Shown: in pieces, positions 20,395 to 29,718 of the stretch
How positions within the stretch are numbered: position 1 is the stretch's first letter
How the letters are laid out: each line of letters begins with the position of its first letter
Origin: Corynebacterium hansenii
Lineage (GTDB): Bacteria; Actinomycetota; Actinomycetes; Mycobacteriales; Mycobacteriaceae
DNA: 64,000 nucleotides
Assembly (NCBI RefSeq): GCF_030408795.1
Contig: NZ_CP047211.1
Span: 806,001-870,000, forward strand
Direction: 5' to 3'
Program-made: the position numbers and the translations under genes
The notes under the pieces: generated by a model
The model's input: the letters and a program-made list of their open reading frames with translations, nothing else
The model's database searches: none
Told to the model about the DNA's origin: nothing

Positions 20395-21522
20395 ATGAAC
20401 CCGCCTTACTCCAGTTCCACCCGCGACAGCATCCGCGATGCGAAGAGGATCGTGGTGAAGATCGGTTCCTCGTCGCTGACCGGGCCCGATGGCCGCACCG
20501 ACCCGGCGAAGATCGACGAGATCGCCGTGGCCCTGGAAAAGCGGATGTCCCGCGGCAGTGACCTGATCCTGGTGTCCTCCGGCGCCGTGGCGTCGGGCAT
20601 GGGCCCGCTGGGCCTGTCGACGCGACCGACGGATCTGGCCACCAAGCAGGCCGCCGCGGCGGTCGGCCAGGTGCGACTGGCGCAGGAGTGGTCGCGGTCC
20701 TTCGCCCGTTTCGGGCGGACCACCGCGCAGGTGCTGCTGACCTCGGCAGATGCCGGCGACCGCCCGCGCGCCCGCAATGCGCAGCGCACCATCGACCGGC
20801 TGCGCCAGCTCCACGCCATCCCGATCGTCAACGAGAACGACACCGTGGCCACCTCGGAGATGCGCTTCGGCGACAATGACCGCCTGGCCGCGCTGGTGTC
20901 GCACCTGGCGTTCTGCGACGCGCTGGTGCTGCTTTCCGACGTCGAGGGCCTCTACGACCGCAACCCCTCCGAGCCGGGCGCGAAGTTCGTGCCGGAGGTG
21001 TGGAGCGGCAACGATCTGAAGGGCGTCATCGCCGGCGACGGCGGCAAGCTGGGCACCGGCGGCATGGCGTCGAAGGTGTCGGCCGCCCGCCTGGCGTCCC
21101 GCGGCGGCGTGCCGGTGCTGCTGACGTCGACGGAGAACATCGACGCCGCGCTGGATCAGGCCGACGTGGGCACGGCCTTCGCGCCGAAGGAGGACCGCCT
21201 GTCCGCGTGGCAGTTCTGGGTGCTCTACGCGGCCGACGCCTCGGGCGTGCTGCGTCTGGACGCCGGCGCGGTCACCGCCGTCACCGAGCACCGCCGCTCG
21301 CTGCTGCCGGTTGGCCTGACCAGCATCGACGGCGAGTTCACGGCGGGCGACATCGTGGACATCGTCGGCCCGAACGGCGAGATCGTCGGCCGCGGCGAGG
21401 TGGCCTACGACTCCGAGGAGCTGTCCGGCATGATCGGCCGCACGACCGCCGAGCTGCCCGACAGCATGCAGAAGCCCGTCATCCACGCCGATTACCTCTC
21501 CGGGTACGCCTCCCGCGCGTAG
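20395..21522 (+). CDS. proB: glutamate 5-kinase
   Basis: This 375-aa enzyme phosphorylates glutamate, the first step of proline synthesis. The amino-acid kinase domain (about 18-260) begins [16 protein letters not shown]. It has [15 protein letters not shown], the substrate loop [19 protein letters not shown] and [14 protein letters not shown]-terminal PUA domain (about 285-370) is present, as in long-form ProB. The ribosome site GAAAGGG is 6 bases before the ATG. proA follows after 142 bases rather than in direct contact; that gap carries a motif pair and its own promoter. Confidence 0.96.
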   Translation: MNPPYSSSTRDSIRDAKRIVVKIGSSSLTGPDGRTDPAKIDEIAVALEKRMSRGSDLILVSSGAVASGMGPLGLSTRPTDLATKQAAAAVGQVRLAQEWSRSFARFGRTTAQVLLTSADAGDRPRARNAQRTIDRLRQLHAIPIVNENDTVATSEMRFGDNDRLAALVSHLAFCDALVLLSDVEGLYDRNPSEPGAKFVPEVWSGNDLKGVIAGDGGKLGTGGMASKVSAARLASRGGVPVLLTSTENIDAALDQADVGTAFAPKEDRLSAWQFWVLYAADASGVLRLDAGAVTAVTEHRRSLLPVGLTSIDGEFTAGDIVDIVGPNGEIVGRGEVAYDSEELSGMIGRTTAELPDSMQKPVIHADYLSGYASRA

Positions 21523-21560
21523 GGCGCGCGGGGGCGCGGCGGGTCGCTCCCGCTGCCGGC

Positions 21561-21618
21561 GCTTTACGACGCCCATGTGGTGCCACACCCCCGTGCGGGG
21601 GCGCGGTCGTCGCAAAGC
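21561..21618. terminator. inverted motif pair with inner hairpin between proB and proA
   Basis: GCTTTACGACG (21561-21571) and CGTCGCAAAGC (21608-21618), copies of the dispersed 11-mer, flank an inner hairpin CCCCCG-TG-CGGGGG (about 21588-21601). It is likely to fold and could stop proB transcripts. No U-tract is present. Confidence 0.5.
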
Positions 21619-21627
21619 CCCGTGACT

Positions 21628-21664
21628 TGAAGCCCCACCCGGGGGGTTCCCTACACTGGGTCGC
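21628..21664 (+). promoter_or_regulatory. leaderless promoter of proA
   Basis: A TTGAAG-like -35 (about 21628) and TACACT at 21652-21657 are separated by 18-19 bases. The -10 ends 7 bases before the ATG of proA, so transcription would begin at or near the start codon. No Shine-Dalgarno is seen. Confidence 0.55.
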
Positions 21665-22963
21665 ATGACTGACGCGACGAATGACCGGACGATGACCGAC
21701 GCCCGCGCCGCCGAGCGCGCCGAAGTGCTGGAGAAGGCGCGGCGCGCCAAGGCCGTGACCACCGAGCTGGCGGGCTTCACGTCGGAGCGGAAGAACCGCA
21801 TCCTGCTCGCCGCCGCGAAAGCCCTGGTGGCGCAGTCCGCCGACATTCTCGAGGCCAACCGCCGCGACATCGAGGAAGGCCGCGAGCGGGGTCTGGCGGA
21901 GTCCCTGATCGACCGCCTGAAGCTCGACGAGGACCGCATCGAGGGCATCGCGGGCGGCCTGCGCCAGGTCGCCGGCCTGTCCGACCCCGTGGGCGAGGTC
22001 CTGCGCGGCCGCGTGCTGCCCAACGGCATCAAGCTGTCGCAGGTCCGTGTGCCGCTGGGCGTGATGGGCATGATCTACGAGGCCCGCCCCAACGTCACCG
22101 TCGACGCCTTCGGCCTGGCGCTGAAGTCCGGCAACGTGGCCCTGCTGCGCGGCTCGAAGTCCGCGCGCAACTCCAACGAGGCCCTGGTGAAGGTGCTGCG
22201 CGGCGTGCTCGCCGACGACGGTGCCCCCGAGGATCTGGTGCAGCTGCTGCCCTGCGAGTCCCACGACTCCGTCCAGGACCTGATCACCGCCCGCGGCCTG
22301 GTGGACCTGGTCATCCCGCGCGGCGGCGCCGGCCTGATCGAGGCCGTGGTCACCGGCGCGACCGTGCCGTCCATCGAGACCGGCACCGGCAACTGCCACA
22401 TCTACATCGACGCCTCCGCCGACCTCGACGAGGGCATCGCGCTGATGGTCAACGGCAAGACCCGCCGTGTTTCGGTGTGCAACGCCACCGAGGCCGTGCT
22501 GCTGGACAAGGCCCTGGGGCAGGAGAAGATCGACAAGGTGCTCGACGCCCTCGTCGACGCCGGCGTCACCGTCCACGGTGACGCGGACAACCTCGGCTGG
22601 TCCGGCGACGTGGTTCCCGCCACCGACGTGGACTGGAACGACGAGTACCTGTCCATGGACATCGCCGCCAAGGTCGTCGACGGCGTGGAAGCCGCCGCCG
22701 AGCACATCAACGCCCACGGTTCCGGCCACACCGAGGCGATCGCCGCGAAGGATTGGAACACCTGCGAGATCTTCGTCGACCGCGTCGACGCCTCCACCGT
22801 CAACGTCAACGCTTCCACCGCGTTCACCGACGGCGAGCAGTTCGGCATGGGCGCGGAGATCGGCATCTCCACCCAGAAGCTGCATGCCCGCGGCCCGATG
22901 GCCCTGCCGGAGCTGACCTCCACCAAGTGGATCCTCCGCGGCACCGGCCACACGCGGCCGTAG
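21665..22963 (+). CDS. proA: gamma-glutamyl phosphate reductase
   Basis: This 432-aa NADPH-dependent enzyme of the aldehyde dehydrogenase superfamily makes glutamate-5-semialdehyde from the ProB product. Landmarks are [40 protein letters not shown]-like ([15 protein letters not shown]) and the catalytic cysteine region [14 protein letters not shown]. The C-terminus [21 protein letters not shown] ([20 protein letters not shown]) is also conserved. Length is close to the family's 415-430. An alternative start at the second Met (residue 10) would also be in frame. It has a leaderless promoter of its own. Confidence 0.96.
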   Translation: MTDATNDRTMTDARAAERAEVLEKARRAKAVTTELAGFTSERKNRILLAAAKALVAQSADILEANRRDIEEGRERGLAESLIDRLKLDEDRIEGIAGGLRQVAGLSDPVGEVLRGRVLPNGIKLSQVRVPLGVMGMIYEARPNVTVDAFGLALKSGNVALLRGSKSARNSNEALVKVLRGVLADDGAPEDLVQLLPCESHDSVQDLITARGLVDLVIPRGGAGLIEAVVTGATVPSIETGTGNCHIYIDASADLDEGIALMVNGKTRRVSVCNATEAVLLDKALGQEKIDKVLDALVDAGVTVHGDADNLGWSGDVVPATDVDWNDEYLSMDIAAKVVDGVEAAAEHINAHGSGHTEAIAAKDWNTCEIFVDRVDASTVNVNASTAFTDGEQFGMGAEIGISTQKLHARGPMALPELTSTKWILRGTGHTRP

Positions 22964-23079
22964 CGGGGGACTGAACCTCCCCGCATCGGCGCCGGGGCCC
23001 GTCGTGCGGCGGGCCCCGGAGACGCGCCGCAGTGACCGCCGATTATCCGCCGCCACCTGCGGCGGGTACGATTCCCGCC

Positions 23080-23838
23080 ATGCCGGGAGAACAGAATGAG
23101 GCGACGCGGGGCCGTTCGGCGGACCACGGCGGCGTCGTCAAGCGAAACGAGCCGACCCCGCCGCGCGCGCTGGCCGAGCGCGCCGACCGGCCGCGGCGCA
23201 TCGGCGTCATGGGCGGCACGTTCGACCCCATCCACAACGGGCACCTGGTCGCCGCCAGCGAAGTGGCCGACCGGTTCGCGCTGGACAGCGTCATTTTCGT
23301 GCCCACCGGCGAGCCGTGGCAGAAGCGCGGCCGGCGCGTGTCGGACTCCGAGGACCGGTACCTGATGACGGTCATCGCCACCGCCTCCAACCCGCGCTTC
23401 ACCGTCTCGCGCGTGGACATCGACCGCCCCGGCGCGACGTACACCATCGACACCCTCGATGACCTCAACGCCCAATTCCCCGACGACGAGCTGTTCTTCA
23501 TCACCGGCGCGGATGCGCTGCAGCAGATCGTCACCTGGCGGGACTGGGAGAAGATGTTCGACTCCGCGACGTTCGTCGGCGTCAACCGGCCCGGCTTCCA
23601 CCTGGCCGAAGACGACCTGCCCGACGTCGACCGCGCCCGCCTGCACCTAGTGGACATTCCCGCCATGGCGATCTCCTCGACCGACTGCCGCAGGCGCGCC
23701 GCCGACGGTAGGCCGGTCTGGTATCTCGTGCCCGATGGCGTGGTGCAGTACATTGCCAAAAGGGGCCTGTACCAGGATGTGCGGCCCCATGACCCCTCGC
23801 CCGCGGGCGGGGACACCTTCGAAGACAACGGGAGCTGA
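23080..23838 (+). CDS. nadD: nicotinate-nucleotide adenylyltransferase
   Basis: This 252-aa enzyme adenylates nicotinic acid mononucleotide in NAD synthesis. The nucleotidyltransferase core starts at [21 protein letters not shown] (the HxGH-type motif is HNGH). It continues with [24 protein letters not shown], and the C-terminal [20 protein letters not shown] motif. A charged N-terminal stretch of about 43 residues precedes the core and includes GGVVKR, the translation of a dispersed 11-mer. ATG at 23080 is preferred: TACGAT (23067-23072) lies 7 bases upstream, indicating a leaderless start. A GTG at 23032 would add 16 residues. rsfS follows after 9 bases. Confidence 0.93.
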   Translation: MPGEQNEATRGRSADHGGVVKRNEPTPPRALAERADRPRRIGVMGGTFDPIHNGHLVAASEVADRFALDSVIFVPTGEPWQKRGRRVSDSEDRYLMTVIATASNPRFTVSRVDIDRPGATYTIDTLDDLNAQFPDDELFFITGADALQQIVTWRDWEKMFDSATFVGVNRPGFHLAEDDLPDVDRARLHLVDIPAMAISSTDCRRRAADGRPVWYLVPDGVVQYIAKRGLYQDVRPHDPSPAGGDTFEDNGS

Positions 23839-23847
23839 ATTCCACTC

Positions 23848-24306
23848 GTGACCGCATCCACCGAGGCCGCCAACCTGGCCACCATCGCCGCACGCGCCGC
23901 CGACCGCATGAAGGGCGAGGACATCGCCGTGATCGACGTGTCCGGCCCCCTGGTGATCACCGACGCGTTCGTGCTGGTCAGCGCCGACAACGAGCGCCTG
24001 GTGTCGGCGATCGTCGACGAGGTCGAAGATGACCTGCGCGACGCCGGCGCCAAGCCCGTGCGCCGCGAGGGCGTCCGCGAGGGGCGGTGGGCGCTGCTGG
24101 ACTACGGCGTGCTGGTCGTCCACGTGTTCCGCGACGAGGAGCGCGACTTCTACGGCCTCGACCGCCTGTGGAAGGACTGCCCCCGCATCGAGGTCGAGGG
24201 CGTCGAGCAGACCGCCGTCGCCGGCTCGTCCGACGCGTCGCACCAGGCGCGCTCCATCGACGAGATCCCGCTGGCCGCCCCCGAGCCGGACGCGGGCGAG
24301 TTCTAG
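23848..24306 (+). CDS. rsfS: ribosomal silencing factor RsfS
   Basis: This 152-aa protein binds L14 and blocks subunit joining when nutrients are short. It contains the family core IAVIDVSGPLVITDAFVLVSADNERLVSAIVDEVEDDL, then GRWALLDYGVLVVHVFRDEERDFYGLDRLW. The C-terminal 30 residues are an acidic tail. The start is GTG with GGGAG upstream. It lies between nadD and the phosphatase gene, the same order as Rv2421c-Rv2420c-Rv2419c in M. tuberculosis. Confidence 0.95.
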   Translation: MTASTEAANLATIAARAADRMKGEDIAVIDVSGPLVITDAFVLVSADNERLVSAIVDEVEDDLRDAGAKPVRREGVREGRWALLDYGVLVVHVFRDEERDFYGLDRLWKDCPRIEVEGVEQTAVAGSSDASHQARSIDEIPLAAPEPDAGEF

Positions 24307-24440
24307 TTTTTGGGTTGCCGGACGCTGCGTTCGCGCTTGAGTCCGGTCAGCCGGCCCGGTTCAACTCAGCCGGCCAGGCCTGCCAGCCACCCGCCCGGCC
24401 CGCCTTCCCGCCCGCCCCGATCCGAGAGGATGATGCGCCG

Positions 24441-25130
24441 ATGGACACCGTCGCCGCCCGCCGCCTGCTGTTGCTCCGCCACGGCCAGACGACGTACAAC
24501 GCCACGCGCCGCATGCAGGGGCAGATGGACACCGAGCTGTCGGCGGAGGGCATCGCCCAGGCCGAGCGCGTCGCCGCGCACCTGGGCCGCCATGAGCGGG
24601 GCATCCGCCGCATCGTGTCGTCGGATCTGCGCCGGGCGGCCGACACCGCCGAGGTCGCCGGCCGCGTGCTGGGGGTGGACGTCGAGCGCGATCCCCGCCT
24701 GCGCGAGACCCGCCTGGGCGTGTGGCAGGGCCGCACCCACGGCGAGATCGACGAGGAGTACCCCGGCCAGCGCGCCACGTGGCGCCACGATGCGACGTGG
24801 GCCCCGCCGGGCGGCGAGACCCGCGTCGAGGTCGCGGCCCGCATGCGCTCGGTCGTGGAGGACCTGCTCGCCGACGACTCCTGGCCCGGTTCCACCGTGC
24901 TGCTCGTCGCCCACGGCGGGGCCATCGCCGCGCTGACGGCGTCGCTGCTGGATGTGCCGGTCAGCCACTACACCATGTTCAACGGCCTGCGGAACACCGC
25001 GTGGGTCGAGCTGACCGCCATGCCGCGGCCGGATGGCGAGCTCGGCTGGTACCTCGGCGCCTTCAACGGCGAGCTGGTCGATGCCGGGCCCGCGCAGGCC
25101 GGGCTTGACGACGGAGGATCGGCCCGATGA
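24441..25130 (+). CDS. gpgP: histidine phosphatase, probable glucosyl-3-phosphoglycerate phosphatase
   Basis: This 229-aa protein of the phosphoglycerate-mutase-like superfamily has the RHGQTTYN phosphohistidine motif near residue 14, IVSSDLRRAADTAE, RETRLGVWQGRTHGEI, and the second histidine in LLVAHGGAIAAL. In mycobacteria the gene at this position (after rsfS) dephosphorylates glucosyl-3-phosphoglycerate on the way to methylglucose lipopolysaccharides. I transfer that role by position and similarity; a general phosphatase is the alternative. The ATG at 24441 follows GAGAGGA. The preceding 134 bases hold no gene. The stop overlaps the next start (ATGA). Confidence 0.82.
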   Translation: MDTVAARRLLLLRHGQTTYNATRRMQGQMDTELSAEGIAQAERVAAHLGRHERGIRRIVSSDLRRAADTAEVAGRVLGVDVERDPRLRETRLGVWQGRTHGEIDEEYPGQRATWRHDATWAPPGGETRVEVAARMRSVVEDLLADDSWPGSTVLLVAHGGAIAALTASLLDVPVSHYTMFNGLRNTAWVELTAMPRPDGELGWYLGAFNGELVDAGPAQAGLDDGGSAR

Positions 25131-26707
25131 CCGGCGCGGGGGAGAAAGCGGCCGGGCGCGTCCAGGTCGTGGTGGACGAGTCGGCGTGCGTGGAGGAGTC
25201 CGTCGCCAAGCGGCATGGCATCACCGTGGTGCCGCTGGGGCTTGACGACGTCGACGGGGAGCAGACCACCTCGGCGATCGGTCCGCTGCCGCTGTGCGCG
25301 GCGTATGCGCGGGCGCTGGAGCGTGGTGGCGACGCCGGGGTGGTGGCGCTGCACCTGGGCAAGGGGCTGTCGGCGACGTGGTCGAATGCCGTGACCGCCG
25401 CGGCCGTGCTCGAGCGCGTGACCGTGGTGGATACGTCGATGGTCGGCGCCGGCATGGGCGCCGCCGCCGTCGCCGCCGCCAAGAAGGCCGCCGAGGGCGC
25501 GGATCTGGAGGAATGCGTCGCCGTCGCCGAAGACGTGCTGCGGCGCAACCGCCTGTGGCTGTACGTGCCCAAGCTCGAGCCGCTGCGCCGCGGCGGACGC
25601 ATTTCCACCGGACAGGCGGTGCTGTCGACGGCGCTGGCGATCAAGCCGATCGTCGGCATCCAGGATGGGACGCTGGGGCTGGTGGCCAAGTGCCGCACCG
25701 AGGCGAAGGTGCTGGACAAGCTCGTCGTGCTCGCCGCCGCCGAGGCCGCGGGGCGTCCCGCGCACGTGATGCTGCACCACTCCGGGGCGCGTGAGCGCGT
25801 GGAGGAGCTGCACGCGATGCTGTCGCTGAAGCTGCCGAAGGGCTCGACCTTCGACATCGTGGACCTGCCGCCCGCGCTGGTCGCGCACACCGGCCCGGGC
25901 GCGTACGCCGTGGGCATGGTCGTGGCCGAGGAAGTCGGTGCCAGTGGTGGTGCCGGGGCTGCCGGCGCAGCTGGGGTTGCCGGAGTTGCCGGGGCCGCTG
26001 GGGTTGCCGGCGTGGCTGGGGCTGGTGGAGTTGCCGGCGCGGCCGGGGCGGGTGCCGCGACCGCGAATGGTGCCGGAGCCAATGGCGTCGGTGCAAATGG
26101 CGTGGGCGCCGGGAATGGCGCCGCGAACGTTGAGGGTGCAAACGGCGCGGGCGAGACCTTTTCACCCGACGCCGCTTCCGGTGTCGTCGCCGGTGCCCGT
26201 GCCGATGCGGCCGGTTCGGGAGACGACGCCGTTGGCGCGGACGGCAAGCCGTTGCCGCCCACCTCCGTGGTCGGGAGGGAGTCGTCGGCGCTGTTCACGA
26301 CGGTCGCCGCGAAGCTGCCGACGTGGAGCGAGAACCGCCGCGCGGCCATCGAAAAGGCAGAGGCACTGGCGCATGCGATCGCCGAGCTGGCGCGACGCGA
26401 TCACTCCGATCCCGAGGGCGCGGCGTTCGGTCGCCAGGCCCGCGAGGAGGCCGCCCGCAAGGCCGCCGAAAGGGCCAATGGCGACGTCGATGATGACGGG
26501 GCCGACAACTCCGGAACCGCCGCCAACGGGGCCGACAACTCCGGAACGACTACCTCAGGAACCACCTCCTCTGGAACCACTACCTCCGGAACGACTTCCA
26601 CTGAAACCACCTCCTCCGGAAGCAACGATGTCGCCGTCAATGGCGACGCGGGCGGCGCCGCGAAGATGGACGGCGAAGGTGACGAGGGCGGCGTCGTAAA
26701 GCAGTAG
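25127..26707 (+). CDS. DegV family protein with long Gly/Ala and Ser/Thr/Gly repeat tail
   Basis: Residues about 10-275 form a DegV (fatty-acid-binding) fold: VVVDESACVEESVAKRHGITVVPL, LHLGKGLSATWSNAV, VVDTSMVGAGMGAAAVAAA, LRRGGRISTGQAVL, IKPIVGIQDGTLGLV and VAHTGPGAYAVGMVV. The family delivers fatty acids to phosphorylating partners. Normal proteins are about 280 aa; this one is 526. The tail has GVAGVAGAAG repeats (about 265-330), a less repetitive part with a short helix (about 385-445), then SGTTTSGT-type repeats (about 465-505), ending GGVVKQ. The tail nucleotides are tandem and probably slip-prone. It overlaps gpgP by 4 bases. Confidence 0.85.
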   Translation: MTGAGEKAAGRVQVVVDESACVEESVAKRHGITVVPLGLDDVDGEQTTSAIGPLPLCAAYARALERGGDAGVVALHLGKGLSATWSNAVTAAAVLERVTVVDTSMVGAGMGAAAVAAAKKAAEGADLEECVAVAEDVLRRNRLWLYVPKLEPLRRGGRISTGQAVLSTALAIKPIVGIQDGTLGLVAKCRTEAKVLDKLVVLAAAEAAGRPAHVMLHHSGARERVEELHAMLSLKLPKGSTFDIVDLPPALVAHTGPGAYAVGMVVAEEVGASGGAGAAGAAGVAGVAGAAGVAGVAGAGGVAGAAGAGAATANGAGANGVGANGVGAGNGAANVEGANGAGETFSPDAASGVVAGARADAAGSGDDAVGADGKPLPPTSVVGRESSALFTTVAAKLPTWSENRRAAIEKAEALAHAIAELARRDHSDPEGAAFGRQAREEAARKAAERANGDVDDDGADNSGTAANGADNSGTTTSGTTSSGTTTSGTTSTETTSSGSNDVAVNGDAGGAAKMDGEGDEGGVVKQ

Positions 26708-26726
26708 CCGCAACGCTTTTCGGGGT

Positions 26727-26753
26727 TTTTCCACAGGGCCGGATTCATCCACA
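26727..26753 (+). promoter_or_regulatory. two DnaA-box-like 9-mers before comEA
   Basis: TTTTCCACA (26727-26735) and TCATCCACA (26745-26753) are each one base from TTATCCACA. Two near-matches 9 bases apart are unusual in GC-rich DNA, but there is no other sign of an origin here. TAATCT at 26805-26810 is the likely -10 of comEA, 6 bases before its GTG. Confidence 0.25.
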
Positions 26754-26816
26754 AACAGGGTGTTTTCGGCCCTTCGTCGTGGGCGGGCGAGGGGCGGCCG
26801 GGCCTAATCTGCGGCC

Positions 26817-27716
26817 GTGGATTCGTTGCGTTCGCGTTTGGGGGACCTGCTGGAGCCGGTGCCCGCCGAGGAGGCGATGCCCGTCGATTATTCGCGGCGG
26901 CGCATCGCGGTCAGCCGGCGCACCGTGGTGGCGGTGGCGATGGCCGGGGCGATGGTGCTCGCCGCGCTGGTCGCCGGGTGGGCGCTGTCGCGCGGGCCCG
27001 TGGTGGACATGCCGGTGGCGGATGCGTCGCTGGTGGGTTCGGGGGACGCGGGAGCCGGACGCGGCGGACCACGTGCGGGGGAAACGGGGAGGGGCCGGGC
27101 TGCGGGGAGGCCTGGGGATGGGGGCAGCGGCGCGGGCACGGGGGACGCGGGTGCGGCGGGCCCGTCGGGGGAGGTCGTCGCGCCGCCGGCGGAGATCATC
27201 GTGTCGGTGGTGGGGATGGTGCACCGTCCGGGCGTGGTGACCGTGCCCGGCGCCGCGCGCGTGGCCGACGCCATCCACGCCGCCGGCGGGATGTTGCCCG
27301 AGGCCAGCCCCGCCAGCGTGAACCTGGCGGCGCCGTTGGCGGATGGCCAGCAGATCCTCGTCGGCCCCGATCCGTTGCCGGAGTTGTCCACGGGTGGGAC
27401 GGCGGCCGGTGGAGTGGGCGGTGATGGGGCCGGTGGTGCTGGGAGCGGTGGCGGTGCAGGAGTTGGTGGCGGCGCGGGACATGGCAGCGGCGCCGGGGGA
27501 GGTGGTGCCGGGGGTGGCGGCGCGGGGCTGGTCAACATCAACACGGCGACCGAGGCGGAGCTGGAAACCGTCACCGGAATCGGGCCGGCGACGGCGAAGA
27601 AGATCGTCGCGCACAGGGAGAAGAACGGCCCCTTCACCACCGTCGACCAACTCGAAGAGGTCCCCGGCATCGGCCCCGCGAAGCTGGAGGGCATGCGTTC
27701 CGAGGTGACGGTGTGA
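26817..27716 (+). CDS. comEA: ComEA-family helix-hairpin-helix DNA-binding protein
   Basis: This 299-aa membrane-anchored DNA-binding protein has a cytoplasmic N-terminus of about 38 residues and one membrane segment (TVVAVAMAGAMVLAALVAGWAL, about 39-60). A Gly/Ala-rich linker follows, then an SLBB domain (IIVSVVGMVHRPGVVTVPGAA, about 123-180), a second Gly-rich linker, and a C-terminal helix-hairpin-helix pair (VNINTATEAELETVTGIGPATAKKIV ... VPGIGPAKLEGM). In naturally competent bacteria ComEA binds incoming DNA outside the membrane. Competence is not shown for this organism. comEC starts 4 bases after the stop. The GTG start has a leaderless-type -10. Confidence 0.92.
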   Translation: MDSLRSRLGDLLEPVPAEEAMPVDYSRRRIAVSRRTVVAVAMAGAMVLAALVAGWALSRGPVVDMPVADASLVGSGDAGAGRGGPRAGETGRGRAAGRPGDGGSGAGTGDAGAAGPSGEVVAPPAEIIVSVVGMVHRPGVVTVPGAARVADAIHAAGGMLPEASPASVNLAAPLADGQQILVGPDPLPELSTGGTAAGGVGGDGAGGAGSGGGAGVGGGAGHGSGAGGGGAGGGGAGLVNINTATEAELETVTGIGPATAKKIVAHREKNGPFTTVDQLEEVPGIGPAKLEGMRSEVTV

Positions 27717-27720
27717 CGCC

Positions 27721-29718
27721 ATGACGCAGCCTCGGACGTACTCTCTCGCCGATCCCGCGCCGCCGCCACCGGATTCGGGCCCGGCGGTTCCGCGGCTCGG
27801 GCTCGACCTGCGCCTGCTGCCCGCCGCGGTGCTGGTCTGGGCCGCCACCGCCCTGGCTTTGGCCACTCCGCTGGGGTGGATGCTGCTGGTGGCCGCCGTG
27901 TTCACGGGGGCGGTGGCGTGGCGGCGGGATGCCCCGACGGTGGCGCTGCCGGCGGTGGCGGTGACCGTCGCCGTGATGGGCACGCTGCTGCGCCGAGCCC
28001 GCGCCGCCGCCCACCCCATCACAGAGAGCTTCGGCGCGACCACGCGCACGCGTCTGACCCTCACCACGACGCCGAAGGCCACCGAACACGGGGCGACCGT
28101 CGAGGCATCCATCGCGGGGCTGCCCGGCCGCGTCCGCGTCTTCGGCGATGAACGCCTGCTCGACCACGACCGGGGCACGGTGCTGGATGCGTACGCGGGG
28201 GTGTCGGCTTCGGAACGTCCGTCGTTGTCCGGGACGGTGGCGTCGGTGCGGGGGACGGTGGACGTCGTCAAGCATCCCGATGGCCACGTCGCCCGCGTCC
28301 GCGATGGCCTGCGCGAGGCCGCCGAGGCACTGCCCGCCGGGCCCGACCGGCTCATTCCCGCGATGACGCTGGGCGACGAGCGCGGTTTCGGCGCCGCCGA
28401 CCGCGAGATGATGGCCGATTCCGGGCTCGCGCACCTGACGGCGGTGTCGGGGGCGAACGTGGCGCTGATCGTCGGGGCGGCGGTGTGGGCCTTCGCGTGG
28501 GCGCCGCCGCGGTGGCGGGTGGCGGTCGCGGCGGTGACGCTGGCGGCGTTCGTGACGGTGGTGGGCACCGAGCCATCCGTGCTCAGGGCGCTGGTCACCG
28601 GCGGCGTCGGCTTGCTCGCCGTGCTGCTCGGGCGGCGAGGGCAGGCGCTGCCCGCGTTGCTGGCGGGGACGATCGGGCTGGTGGTGGCGTTTCCGGACTT
28701 GGCCGTGTCCGTCGGGTTCGCGCTGTCGGTGGCGGCGACGGCGGGGCTGGTGCTCGCGGCGGCGCCGATGACGCACCGCTTGCTGCGCATCCCCGGCGTG
28801 GGCAGGGTGCCGGCGCCGATCGTGCGCGCGGCCGCCGTGGCGCTGACGGCGCACGTCGCGACGGTGCCCGTGCTCGCCCTCACCATCGGCGAGGTGTCGC
28901 ACGTCTCCGTGCTGGCCAACCTCGCCGCGGCGCCCGCGGTGGCGCCCGTGACGGTGCTGGGGACGTTGGCCGCCGTCGCCGCGCTGCTGGGGTTGGGGCC
29001 GGTGGTCGCGGTGCTGGTGCACGTCGCCGCGCCCTTCGCGTGGTGGGTGTACGCGGTGGGGCACGCGGCGGCGGGGATGCCGGCGGCGTCGGGGAAGATG
29101 GGAGCGATCGGGCTGGCGGTGTTCCTCGCGGTGGCGGTGGCGGCGATCGCGTGGCCGGCCGTCGCCGCCGCGGTGACGGTGGTGGCGGTGGGAGCGGCGG
29201 CGGTCGTCGTCACCCTGGGATGGCACATTCCCGTCGCCCCTCCCGGCTGGATCGCCGGCGCCTGCGTCGATGGCGGGCGAGTTCGGGTGGTCGCCGCGGC
29301 CCCGCTTGACGACGCCCACCTCGACGCCCTTCCCCGCCCCTGCCGATTGGTGCTCGGGAGGGGAGCGGCGGGGAAGCAAGGCGAGGGCGAAGAAGCTGCG
29401 CTCGGAGCCGATGGCGGCGCCGGGCGTGCGGGCTGGGCCCCTCCTACTTCAGCGGAACTGACGGTGCATGCGACGCTCGATGACGTGGAGAAAGCCGCCC
29501 GGGATGAGGCGGGACCACGGCCGCGGTGGTTCGTCGTCAAGCATTGCGGCGATCGGGCGCGCGCCCGCATCCGCACCAGTGACGGCATCCCCGTGGTGTG
29601 CCCCGCCCGCGACGGCACCCATGCGCTGTACCCGGACGGCGCGACGTGGAGAAGCGGCGCCGGGAAGGGCCGCTCCGGGAAAGACCGATCCGGGGCGTCT
29701 GGCACGATGGGGGAGTGA
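27721..29718 (+). CDS. comEC: ComEC/Rec2-family membrane protein, lacking a visible beta-lactamase-like domain
   Basis: This 665-aa polytopic protein has about ten hydrophobic segments. The competence domain core (about 205-480) starts LIPAMTLGDERGFGAADREM and contains HLTAVSGANVALIVGA, the family's signature. ComEC is the channel for DNA uptake in transformable bacteria. The C-terminal part (about 505-665) has no HxHxDH metal site; it is a Gly/Ala/Arg-rich, variable region. Two copies of the dispersed 11-mer (28263, 29532) are translated as VVK. The gene follows comEA closely, and its TGA overlaps the holA GTG start. It is unclear whether it transports DNA. Confidence 0.88.
   Translation: MTQPRTYSLADPAPPPPDSGPAVPRLGLDLRLLPAAVLVWAATALALATPLGWMLLVAAVFTGAVAWRRDAPTVALPAVAVTVAVMGTLLRRARAAAHPITESFGATTRTRLTLTTTPKATEHGATVEASIAGLPGRVRVFGDERLLDHDRGTVLDAYAGVSASERPSLSGTVASVRGTVDVVKHPDGHVARVRDGLREAAEALPAGPDRLIPAMTLGDERGFGAADREMMADSGLAHLTAVSGANVALIVGAAVWAFAWAPPRWRVAVAAVTLAAFVTVVGTEPSVLRALVTGGVGLLAVLLGRRGQALPALLAGTIGLVVAFPDLAVSVGFALSVAATAGLVLAAAPMTHRLLRIPGVGRVPAPIVRAAAVALTAHVATVPVLALTIGEVSHVSVLANLAAAPAVAPVTVLGTLAAVAALLGLGPVVAVLVHVAAPFAWWVYAVGHAAAGMPAASGKMGAIGLAVFLAVAVAAIAWPAVAAAVTVVAVGAAAVVVTLGWHIPVAPPGWIAGACVDGGRVRVVAAAPLDDAHLDALPRPCRLVLGRGAAGKQGEGEEAALGADGGAGRAGWAPPTSAELTVHATLDDVEKAARDEAGPRPRWFVVKHCGDRARARIRTSDGIPVVCPARDGTHALYPDGATWRSGAGKGRSGKDRSGASGTMGE

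Noticed and set aside
26727-26753. Replication origin suggested by DnaA-box-like sites
   Set aside because: Only two imperfect boxes and no dnaA, dnaN or AT-rich unwinding region; kept only as a weak site.
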